Shown here one piece after another: positions 12,406 through 22,229 of a stretch of DNA of 64,000 bases; within the stretch, counting starts at the first letter, position 1; the number at the start of each line of letters is the position of its first letter. Origin of the DNA: Armillaria gallica (Eukaryota > Basidiomycota > Agaricomycetes > Agaricales > Physalacriaceae). Under the pieces are notes generated by a model. That model saw only the letters and a program-made list of their open reading frames with translations, was not told where the DNA came from and did no database searches. The DNA lies in NCBI GenBank assembly GCA_037576215.1, contig JBANDB010000005.1, positions 5,642,001-5,706,000 on the forward strand, in the 5' to 3' direction. The position numbers were made by a program, and so were the translations under genes.

Positions 12406-12540
12406 GCCAACTAATCCTCGGCGCATGCCCCATTCCATGTCAGTCGAAGTAGACCACTTCAGCAAAAAGGCTGCATCATAAGAGAAGACTCGAGTGCTTT
12501 ATCCCCTACTGATATTCTGGACGAGATGCCTAAAGGTGTA
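12392..12540 (-). repeat. Loop block i, inverse copy of 28325-28475
   Basis: The reverse complement reads CGTCCAGAATATCAGTAGG ... GCACTCGAGTCTTCTCTTAT ... GTGGTCTACTTCGACTGACA ... GGATTAGTTGGCTTGC. The other copy lies just upstream of MTO1, and its match ends at about 28475, 140 bases before the MTO1 start codon. Confidence 0.8.
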
Positions 12541-12589
12541 TCATTTGAACAAAAAATACGAAAAAAGCAAATAAAAAATGTCAGACGGC

Positions 12590-15500
12590 GGAAATAAATA
12601 CAGCGGACAATCCTAATGTACGTATGCGAGAAAGGCCCGTCACAAAACGTAGATAGATATGTAAACGTTAATGATTGAGATAGAAGTCCCGATAGATAAA
12701 TCACTACTCTATAATGCATGATATGTTAAAGAATACAAATGATGGGCGCCGAAAATCTAAACATAAAAATCATGTCAAAAATGCCGTCAAATTCATCACT
12801 GTCGTCGCTCTATCTTGAATCTACTCTTCACCAACTTCAATACGGCGTAAGCAAGAAGTCGATACACAACGGCACTGATCACGACCGCGCAGAGATTCAG
12901 GGGGGCGTTAACGTCCTTCATGTTGAAGATTTCGAGAACTTGTTCGCCTGTGCTGATTGCGCATGATCCGTCTGTTAGCCGTTGATCATCCCCACACGAA
13001 AACGTCTGCCCTCGGAGCACGTAAGGCATCATGTTCCGAATGGAATAACCGAGCGGATTTAGTTTGTTCAGATGCTTCAAAAAGGTAGGCATGTTCAAGC
13101 TCATGAGACCTGAAAATTATAATGAGTAACAGTTTAAGCGGAGGTCAGACGCGGCTTACCTGCCATATACATAGCGATAGACATTAGGATGTTCGTAATG
13201 TTCAGGGCCAGACCTGTGTCCTGGGTGAGGAAGGTATTCATGATCATACCGAGAGATTCTCCGGCGTTCACGATACACAGCCCGTTCAACGCTGTGATGA
13301 AGAATATCGGAACTGTCCTCCCAAGATTGGCGGAGATAGAAACAAATAGAGAATAGATCAAGGCAGTGACGATCTCGAAGGGGAGTTCCAAGGCAGCATA
13401 TGACGTTAAGAAAGCTTCGACAGAGTAAACACCGTCGTCGTATTCCTGTGAGATAAGTCAGACTTAGGTTACTTTAACAAAACAGTAGACGTACCCTGTA
13501 GAAGAAATCTCGTTCTATCGGAAAGACTGCGACGTTTTGAAGAATGCCGATGAAGAACACTATTCCAACGCGCTTAGATTACGAAACTTAAGAAATTAAG
13601 CGACTCACGTGGAAGTGTCTTCTGAATACAACCAACGCGGGATTGGATGCTCGCATAGTCATCGCCAATCGGTGAGAAGAAAAGTCCAATACCGATCTGT
13701 GTAATAACAATGAACACTTTCCATCAAAGAAGAGCGCCAACGCCTACCGAGAGGCCAAGAGTACTTCCAATCCGTACAAGCAACAAGGAATTTTGTCGAA
13801 GGAACGCGAGAACACCACGTTTAAGCAGTATCGGTAGCGCGGTAGCGATCGATAACTTCTTCCTCTCGTATCCCTTGAAATTAGTTGAAACCCCCATTTG
13901 TCTCTCGGAAATCGGCGATACACGTCCTTCTGAGTCCTGACGATCCTTGAAAGCTTTCACAAGCTTATTGACCTTAACCCGACCAAGTTCCTCTTGTTCA
14001 GCCTCCCGTGTATCAACCGAAACAACGTCCAATGCGAAATCCGAAGGATTCATCATAGGAGGGCATTCGAATCCGACCGAGGACATGTAGTCAAGCATCT
14101 CGTTCGCAGGACCGGAGTATGCCACCCGACCGCCCTTCGCCAAAAGTAGCACGTTCCCGAAGCGCTTGTAAAGTTCGGAGGAGCTCTGATGAAGCGTCGT
14201 TATGATCGTTCGACCCTCCTTCGCGAGTTGCGCTAGAACATCCAGAATGGATGCCGCTGTGAACGCATCCAAGCCTGATGTCGGCTCATCCAACCTGGAA
14301 AGTAATGAGCAAATCTTATCGACGACGACAGAAAACTACTCACATCAGAACCTGAGGCTCTGTAAGTACCTGAACAGCAATGCTCACCCGCCGTTTCTCT
14401 CCTCCAGAGATACCTTTCAACAATTCGTTCCCGATAAGAGTATGACGACAGTCTTTTAGCCCCATCTTCAGCATAACCTCGTCTGCTCTGTGCCGCTTCT
14501 CCTCTTTAGACAGACTGCTTGGTAGTCGCAACGAGGCAGCAAACTGCAGGGTCTCGCGAACGGTGAGATATGGTAACAGAGCGGAGTCATCCTGCGTCAC
14601 ATACGAACACAGGGTGCTCATAACCTCTGGTTTCGCCGGTACACCATTCAGCGTCATTGATCCTCCGGCAACATAGATCGTCTGAAGCGTCGACTGAAGG
14701 CGCTGTGCCATGAGATTGAGCAGAGAAGACTTTCCGCTTCCTGAGGGGCCCAAGATGACGTTGACTTTTCCGGCCTCGAAACAGGAAGTAATTCCCTGGA
14801 GGATTTTGACATCTCTTCCTCGCCGTGGGCGAACCTTGAGAGTATAATCCGTAAGGTCGACATCGATGCCCGCGATACTGTTGGGAGTGAGGGTCACAGG
14901 AGCGCTGGATGCATGCCGAGATTTCTCCTCCGGGCGTTCCTTACTTCCAAGCATCGAGACGTTGACTTTGAAAAAATGGAGGAAGAATATTTGACCGATG
15001 ACGTATGAGAGAGCGATGCCGAGTATTGCGCATATCGGGATGTAAGTCCAAGTCATGTTCGGGACAGCAAGGGAAGTGATGATGAAATCGCCCCGGTAAT
15101 TGACGCAGTTGGGATCTGTCGCGGCATCACCAAGAGGGCAATCGAAGAAGCGGCCTTTGAAATCGCTGTAAACCAAACCAGTAAAGGCGTAAAACTATTG
15201 GCAAAGGTAAGCCAACAGTCGAACGCGTTGAAACGTTATACACTCACGATTGGTGAAATCCATTTTGTCCAGCGGATGTATATCGGTATAGTGTCAGCTT
15301 GGATGAAGAAACCGCACGGGTACGTGTGCAGCATGAACGCAATGTTCGCTATGATTGTGGCCTTCGAGAAATCCCTGGTCATGGCTGTAGCAAAGCCTGC
15401 AAAGGTGACCGAAATGTATTGAGTGAGAAGTCCGACGGCGAAGTAGTAGAAGAACTGGGTCTCTGACGATGAGAGGCCGACCATGTAATACGTTATGGCG

Positions 15501-17850
15501 GAGAAGACGAAAGGGACGAGGATATCCTCCAGGATGGCATGAGCAGAGCGGTGGCTGATAATCCATGGAATGACGCCGACGATACCGTCACTGTGCTCTC
15601 TGTCGAAGACGGGAAGATCTATCATGGTTAGACGATACACCTCGTACATCATAATCAGGTATTCCTGCAACCCCACCGAAGTGTAAAGCACGCCCTGTCG
15701 TGTTTTGATTCCCGCTAATGAGTCAGGGATGTGATAAAACACAACACCAACGAACAGTCCCATGATCACGGCCTCTAGTAAAGCTGAGCCTAGACCAAAT
15801 GGATCGCGGACGCTTGTCTTCAGTTTCCGAGATATCAGGGTGAGGATGACACGGCCCACAGGTGCTTTCTGCACATCGCGTTTATCGAAACGACTGACTG
15901 CTAATTCATGTTTGACTGATGGAAATCGGACAGCCGATTCAGACTTCCACGCCGCGATGAGCCTGTTGACGCGACTTCGAGAGGCCTCCTCAGCCTCACT
16001 TGTGCGAACGTCGACGGCAGCAACGTCGATCAGATAGTCCGCAGGATTGACGTGAAGCTCTAATGGATGGGCGAGTCGCTCGAACCACGGAATAGCCCCC
16101 GAAGAGACACCTGCATAAAGGGTGTGCCCTTGAGAGAGTAACATCACCCTGTCGAGCATGAGAAACGCTTCAGAGCGAGGTTGGTGCAAGGTCATGATGA
16201 CCGTCCTGCCCTTCTGCGCGAGACTCTTCAGAGTCTTCACTAGGTGAAAGGCGCTTGTCGCATCGAGACCTGTCGTTGGCTCGTCCAGAAACAGTACAGA
16301 GGGGTTTCCCAGTAGCTGAATACCGAGACTGACACGTCTCAGCTCTCCGCCAGAACACCCTTTGCGGCGGACACCATCCCCTACATATGTGTTCGAGCAG
16401 TCCTTCAGTCCGAGTTCACGAATGATATCGTCGACGAGTTGGGCGCGCTCGGAGCGGCTCGTGGATGCGGGGAGACGTAGGCTTGCGGCGTATGTGAGTG
16501 TTTCGCGAACTGTAAGAGTGGGAAGGAGGGAGTCTGTCTGAGTGACATATGCATGTGAAATGCTAGATAGGGACGTCGAATTATTGTGGAGGCGCTTGCC
16601 TTGAACGGATAGGTTACTGCCACGCATCCGTTCAGACAGAACATTGAGCAGCGTTGTCTGAGGGACATGTCAAAGAGCACTCTGTAATGAACAGTATCTC
16701 ACGTACCTTTCCACTACCACTGCTCCCTAGAATGCCTGTCAGAGTACCACGAGGAAAATCGGCGTCGATCTGGGTAAGAAGGCTTTTGACCTGGCGAGCC
16801 TCCAGATCGGAAGTACTTTTCCTGAGGCTAGGAAAACGCTCTTTCCATTGTCGTGTGCCTTCCACCTGTACAGAAAGATTCCGGACCTGCACATCCACCG
16901 GCGTAACGGAAGAGAATGAAAGTTTCTCTTCGTAGTTGTCTGCCAGAGACCAACCCGACGCAAGAGAGTCGTCAACAGACGTAGTGGATGTATAGTCAAC
17001 AGACATGGAGGAAGGATAAACTTTCAGACTAGACAACCCCCGTTCAAATAGCAACGGTGCTGGTAAGACCGACTCTCCCGCTCCACTTTCATCGCTTCTG
17101 GAAGTCTTGTGCGACTTTGGTGCAGCGAGACTAGCCCCTGGTGAAATGTCGCCAGTAGTAGCACCTGTCGTTACAATAGCCAATTTCGAGTATCGACACA
17201 ACTCTGCCATACCAGCTGGTAGGGTGCTTTCAACCCTGGTGGTCGGCGACGAGAAGGGATAAGGGCGAGAGAGGGCGGGGACGACTCCAATTTGTGAGAC
17301 ATCGTGCGCGACCAGCAACCCTTTTGTAACTGGAGTGCCACAGTCATTCCTGCCTCTTTTGGGCGCGCTTCTATCGCACGGCAAGTCTTCGGCATGCAGT
17401 CAAGGTCTCCTGCCTTCGCGTGCTTACCCCGCCATGGCACGTGATGGGAAAATTGGGCCATACAGTAACAACTGAGTTCGATGTCACTCTCCGAGTTTAG
17501 TCTCGTAAATAGTTGCTCTTTTTTTCATGAATTTCATTTCGAAGATAGATATAAAATCTCGCTGCAATAATTTCACACTGTGAGAGAGCAGACAACAGAA
17601 AGACGAAGGGAACAAACTGCGCGTCCTTCCCAAGCTTCCTTTCCCTATAACGTTCTCCAGTCCTATCCTACCATCTGTGTTACGTCGACAACAAATAAAA
17701 GCTACCGTGATTGTTGGATTAGAGCATTGAGCGTAACGCTGTTAGACAGTAGCAAGAGCAAGACAGCGCAGAGTTAGTACCCTCCGAGGTAGTAGCCAGT
17801 TTCGACAATTCTACCATCCCCGCTAGAATGCGTTGTCGGTGACGAGAAGG
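12590..17850 (-). repeat. Right arm of the 12-kb inverted repeat carrying ABC-2
   Basis: Reverse complement of the left arm (5770-10955). Introns at 13560-13608, 13446-13494 and 13110-13159 look base-for-base identical to those of ABC-1. The intron at 13698-13747 and everything further out carry substitutions. The outer end contains the same degraded leader copy, with ATGGTAGAATTGTCG in reverse near 17812. Confidence 0.85.
12796..17210 (-). pseudogene. ABC transporter copy 2 (ABC-2), one-base frameshift in exon 5
   Basis: Same eight-exon layout as ABC-1: 17210-16707, 16657-15248, 15194-14344, 14294-13748, 13697-13609, 13559-13495, 13445-13160 and 13109-12796. Exons 1-4 encode intact NBD1, TMD1 and NBD2 with the same Walker, signature and switch motifs. 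Exon 5 is 89 bases instead of 88. A run of five T (coding strand) replaces four after ATCGGTATTGGAC, so translation stops after about a dozen codons and most of TMD2 is lost. Exons 6-8 are otherwise the same as ABC-1. This may be a young null allele, or a homopolymer error in the assembly. If the extra base is not real, the product is 1354 residues. The N-terminal 100 residues differ from ABC-1 by many substitutions, so the copies are not recent over their whole length. Confidence 0.8.
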
Positions 17851-17997
17851 GCGCGGCGAGAGGGCGACCGTTGGGAGTCGGGAGTGAGTCCAGTCGGAGT
17901 TTGTGTGTGGTTGTGATGAAGCCGGAAGTCGGGCCGGCCCGAAATTGAGAGAGAAACGAAGCAGAGAAAATGTGGCTCGATACTCATGCTTGGGGGT

Positions 17998-18450
17998 CGC
18001 TACTGATAGCAACTGCTAGCGACCGGAGTTTGAACTGAGTCAGAATATGCCGGAATTTCCCGTTTGGAGACGCGATGCCGTTGGTCTTGCAATTGGTAGT
18101 CGTTGCGCTGGCCGCCTCCTACTCTCTGCCAAAGCCAGAGATCTGTCTCTGAGTAATTACATTCTCAGTGGTTGAATATTTATAAGCCCACCTCATTTCT
18201 AGGCCGTAGTTTTTTTACTTCACCTTATCCATGAAATGAAATGGCTTCAGTCTCATGAGAAGAAAATTTTGTGATATCAGGTGTCCATTTAATGTAAAGT
18301 TCTCTCAAGCAAGATCTAAACTGAAGGTGCCGACAGCCAGTCGATACTGAATGCTCTTACCGCGACAGCGCGCACCGATGAAACACCGCGGCAGTGAGCC
18401 GCATTTGGCTGAATATTCAAACTCCGGTCAGTAGCAACTTAGCTGCTACG
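17998..18450. mobile_element. Possible small TIR element (MITE-like)
   Basis: The left end, 18000-18035, has GCTAGCGACCGGAGTTTGAA. The right end, 18410-18447, has TTCAAACTCCGGTCAGTAGC, its inverse with few changes, and the match continues as an imperfect AGCAACT/AGTTGCT segment. Nothing coding lies between. It sits just outside the right arm of the ABC inverted repeat. No clear target-site duplication was identified. Confidence 0.4.
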
Positions 18451-18924
18451 ATTCGCAAAAGACTCACAAATTACCTACGTTCCCGAAGGGCCCGAAAATT
18501 TTAGGAAATATTGTATGCATATGAATACGTTTGAATTAAAATTTTGAGCCTCAGAAATTGAGTGTATCCTTTATGTTAAATGATTCCGCTATTGAACGGC
18601 AGGTCTGCCGTTTGATGTGGCTGTGCCTCGGGCATGAGAAAGGTACGCAGAGCGCCGTTTATCATCATCCTCTCTGACTTTGGGCTTCTGACACTCAAAA
18701 ATCGTTGTGGAATTCGAAGGTAGGTCTTCTGAAACTTCCCTCCTTTCCCTTTTATTTTTCTCTCTTTTTTCTTTTTCTTTTTCTTTTATTTTTTATTTTT
18801 TCTCAGACCGACCCACAAGCATCAGTAGCGAGCCGAAAATGTGGGGGAAGAAGAAAATGTGGTTTTTTATACTGTGCGGGACTCTCGAACAAAACCAAAC
18901 AGAGCAATGTAAAACTGAATTGCT

Positions 18925-19010
18925 TCCAGCCACAATTGAGCCATGGGACCTCCGAGTCAGAACTGAATAGAAAACTGAGTCAAAGGGAAAAGTACGCCAA
19001 ATAGTAAACG
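18925..19010 (+). repeat. Dispersed repeat shared with the ABC loop
   Basis: The + strand AACTGAATAGAAAACTGAGT ... AGTACGCCAAATAGTAAACG matches the inverse of 12325-12405. It lies downstream of a strong pyrimidine tract (18740-18806). Confidence 0.7.
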
Positions 19011-19185
19011 ATGAAGTGGTGAGCCATCGCGGAGCGTGGCAGGTCCGAGTCCTGTGTGAGATCCAGCAACAATTCTCAATAAATATACATGAAATACACG
19101 TAACTAAGTGGTGGAATAGCGTCAGATGATGAAACAGTATAAGAAAGAAAGAATACTCACCACGATTCACGGCTCATCGTCCTGG

Positions 19186-20480
19186 GCAATGGGCATCGCC
19201 GTCAACGCGCCGCATCTTCTTTTGACCATCGACCAGCGTTCCAGGTGACGACAAATCATGTCGCTTGACTTCCTTTTTCCGTTCTCCGCATGATCTGAGT
19301 CGGCGACCTGCACTATCCCATGAGATCAGCAAAGAAACAGGCGTGAGAAGGTTTACTTAGCAGGAAAAGCACGTTGTCGAAGTCAGCCCACATCTTTCAG
19401 GAGTCAGAGAAGCATAGAAGAATAGAAAGCATTGAGATTAACCTATTGAATATTTGTCAGAGTGCCCACATTAGTGGCGGCGGCATGGCTATCACAAGGC
19501 TGCTCAATGCTATGGTAACCGTAAATCAAAAGTTTCATTGACGATAATATGAAGAACACACTTTCAGGCCATTAGCAGGTAGTATCGCCGCAGGTTCCTC
19601 CTATGATCCAAATTGAAGGATACTCTTAGGACTCGGGGGGCACACGACACACCTAGTAGTTTGTGATGACATCATTGCAGACTACATCACCCTCCCACTG
19701 TGAGGACTGGTGAAGGATTAAATAAATATGTGTCAAGAGTCGATACTGACGCACCTGGATCGTAGGCTCATCAGCACCTTTGCCCTTGATGTCCGATGAG
19801 GCCTCCGAAGGAGCATTGTCATCATCCAGCATAGAGACATCCTATTTGTCGCGAATATCAGTCAAACAGAGGTAGAATAGCTATAATGAGGACCACACTT
19901 CTCCCTCGAGCCGGTCCTTTTTCGTGTCGTGCTCAAAATCCAGGTATTTCTTCATGTTGGTGGGCGGCAAGGAAATCCTGGACAGGAGACGAATGAAAGA
20001 GGCAAATAGACAAAGGTGACCGTGCTCCGAAAGGAATCATTGCAAAGAAGCGAACGGACGCGCTTAACGTCACCGTCATTGGTGAAAGAGAATTGCCTTT
20101 AAATCTCCTTTACAAAAATAGGTTCCGTCCATGTGCGGACCATGTCGTCCAGGTCAACAGCTTCGTAGCAATGGATATTGACCCGCAACATTATTTCGGT
20201 GAGTACGGCACTGTAACCGTCTGCTTACACCATAAACCCTGCATTGTCAAGACAGGGTCAACAGAACTTACACCGACGTTGACGAAGTATGACATACTGG
20301 GATTTTCACCTATCAACGTGAAAAATCATGAACACGTGCTGACAACCAGGTTTACATCAGTCACTTACCGCAGGCGTGTCTGCGGAGGACACAATCAGTC
20401 AGTTCCTCTGATTTTATCAAAGCCAGAGACATATTACATATGCCGTCATCTTGGTGGCAGACTAAGGTCAGGAAAAGAGC
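19186..20480 (-). pseudogene. Scattered short exons of an unrecognised gene, probably decayed
   Basis: On the minus strand several short open pieces are bounded by AG and GT sites. One at about 19995-19905 reads ISLPPTNMKKYLDFEHDTKK and ends at a GTGTGG donor. One at 19845-19758 reads DVSMLDDDNAPSEASSDIKG and ends at GTGCGT. One at 19315-19186 is Lys/Arg-rich and ends in a stop. Another lies at 20205-20100. They do not join in one frame without forcing, and some carry stops. I do not recognise the family. The acidic/Ser-rich and Lys-rich pieces suggest a disordered, possibly nuclear or transposon-related protein. Confidence 0.3.
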
Positions 20481-21689
20481 TATTGACTTGAAAAGGCGGT
20501 TCAAGAAGCATTCAGGACAAGGATTACAGATATCTGAACTTAGCCGAAGTGGGCCGCTGCGAGCATGGCAGGTACGAGTCCGAAACCAGCTGTCCTCTCA
20601 CATGCTGCTCACCTGATGAAGATATGTTGCCTCGGGTTCAATTTTATCACTTAATCTCCATGAATGAATGAGATTAGAACGAGAGTATTATTCATATCCA
20701 CTAATAAAACAATGCTAATTGAGAAGAGAATGCAAATACAAACCTTTATGCTGATGTACATATTTCCCAAGTATACACAGGTGCTGGTATCACTTTGCGG
20801 AGAAACGAGGTGTTATAACAAGTCCAGAACTTGTTAGAATTGAACCTGAATTAAAGGTATCAGCGAATCAGGTAATGCCATCCTAGGACCCCAAATCTTA
20901 CCCTGTTGTCCTCTGTATTCCACTCCCTGAATATCCTCTCGCTTCTGGTAATTCCTGAGTCTGTCTTCTCAGTATAAGTCCATCACTTCACTGTAGCATG
21001 CATTAGGACTGCATATCATGTCAAATTTGTGTATTTACAACCATAATCGATTACATACCATTCTACTGCATCTGCCGACTCATATTCTCTCATGCCTAGT
21101 GTCCTCTGAGTCATTTTTGTCGTGATTTTTACGATTTTGAGGCTAGCTTATGGCAGACTTCTTCGCTCAATGCACATCGTTGATTTCAGGATTTTTTGCC
21201 TTGAATTTCATGCGTTTTGACCTAAATTGATGTGTGTGAGTCAACAAACCTGGGCTCGCTGCATGGTGTCCATCTCCGAATTTTGATCTTTGATTTTGAT
21301 GTATGTTCAGACAAAAATGAACCCTAAATTGATGTTTGTGAGTGAACGGATATCCATGATACAATCAAATTACCTTGTCATTTGTATTTTGGCGGATTCA
21401 AAGTTCTGGAATCTAAGCAAAGTCAGTACGCTGATTTTGGACAAATCTGACTTGTATGTACTTATGGCAGGATCCTTCTTTACGATGTGTGGGCTCGCCA
21501 CACACCGGCTTCAATTTCGCGATTTTAAGACTTGAAATGGCATCATTTTAGCACCAGAAACATGCCTCTAAATGGGCATGAAATCAGTAGAAGATCAGCA
21601 GAGTTATGCAAATCACTACTAACCGATTTGCCTCCAGAAGCTTTGGAAGTGGGCTTTGCCATGGTTTTGAAGTTCTGGTTGGGTGCTGA

Positions 21690-22220
21690 TGTGTTGCTTG
21701 TTGCAAGGCGTTGACCTCAGACATTTCAAGCTAAAACACACATTAAAATAGCTCATAATGGACAGCCCTGACTCCGACTGAGATGCTAAAGACAAACATA
21801 CCTTGCTTGCTGGACGGTGATCCATATACTCAAATGCATGCACATCCTTAAATGATCCAGCATAGCCATGCCAACAAAGTGGCCCCTTTGCCTAATGATT
21901 GCTCACCGCAAGGTGTTGACCTTAGAAATTTGAAGCTAAAAACAAGTCAAAAATACTCAAACTTGATGGCTTTGAACTACCTTGCCCACCAGATGTTGAT
22001 CCATACACTCAAAGCCATGTAAGACCATAGAAGACATGTTGTAAGTACACCAACAAGAGTTTAAACAACTTGGGCTTACTGCCATGCAAACAGTTGGTCC
22101 CTCCATTCTGGGTTTTGCTTGCTGCAAGGTGTCAACATTGAAACTTTCAGCCTAAAATTTCATCAAAATGGAGGGAAAAAATACCCTAGTCATGGGACAT
22201 CGATACATACACTCAAAGGA
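21690..22220 (-). repeat. Three diverged tandem units of about 215 bases
   Basis: Units start near 21690, 21905 and 22120. Each contains GCAAGG(C/T)GT(T/C)(G/A)AC..., then a ...AAGCTAAAA/AGCCTAAAA segment, then a (C/A)ATA(T/C)ACTCAAA(T/G)G(C) segment. On the minus strand the last segment reads as a short exon-like piece (AFEYMDHRPASK, GFECMDQHLVGK, PFECMYRCPMTR) followed in two units by GTA donors. This could be a decayed satellite or a run of exons. Confidence 0.4.
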
Positions 22221-22229
22221 TCCCGGGTC

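Larger units (their letters stand above)
10956..12589. other. Spacer of the inverted repeat (no gene)
   Basis: This is the loop between the two ABC arms. 10956-12190 is AT- and CT-rich, with no open frame that splices into anything recognisable. 12195-12540 is a mosaic of three short blocks, each matching a site elsewhere in the window in inverse orientation (see the separate entries). Confidence 0.6.

Noticed and set aside
18740..18806. Long pyrimidine tract as a promoter element
   Set aside because: No gene could be placed downstream on the + strand, so it is more likely simple sequence.
20545..20585. tRNA-like A and B boxes (TAGCCGAAGTGG, GGTACGAGTCC), possible SINE head, with a similar piece at 19010-19055
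   Set aside because: The spacing between boxes is much too short and no stem pairs; noted only as similar words.
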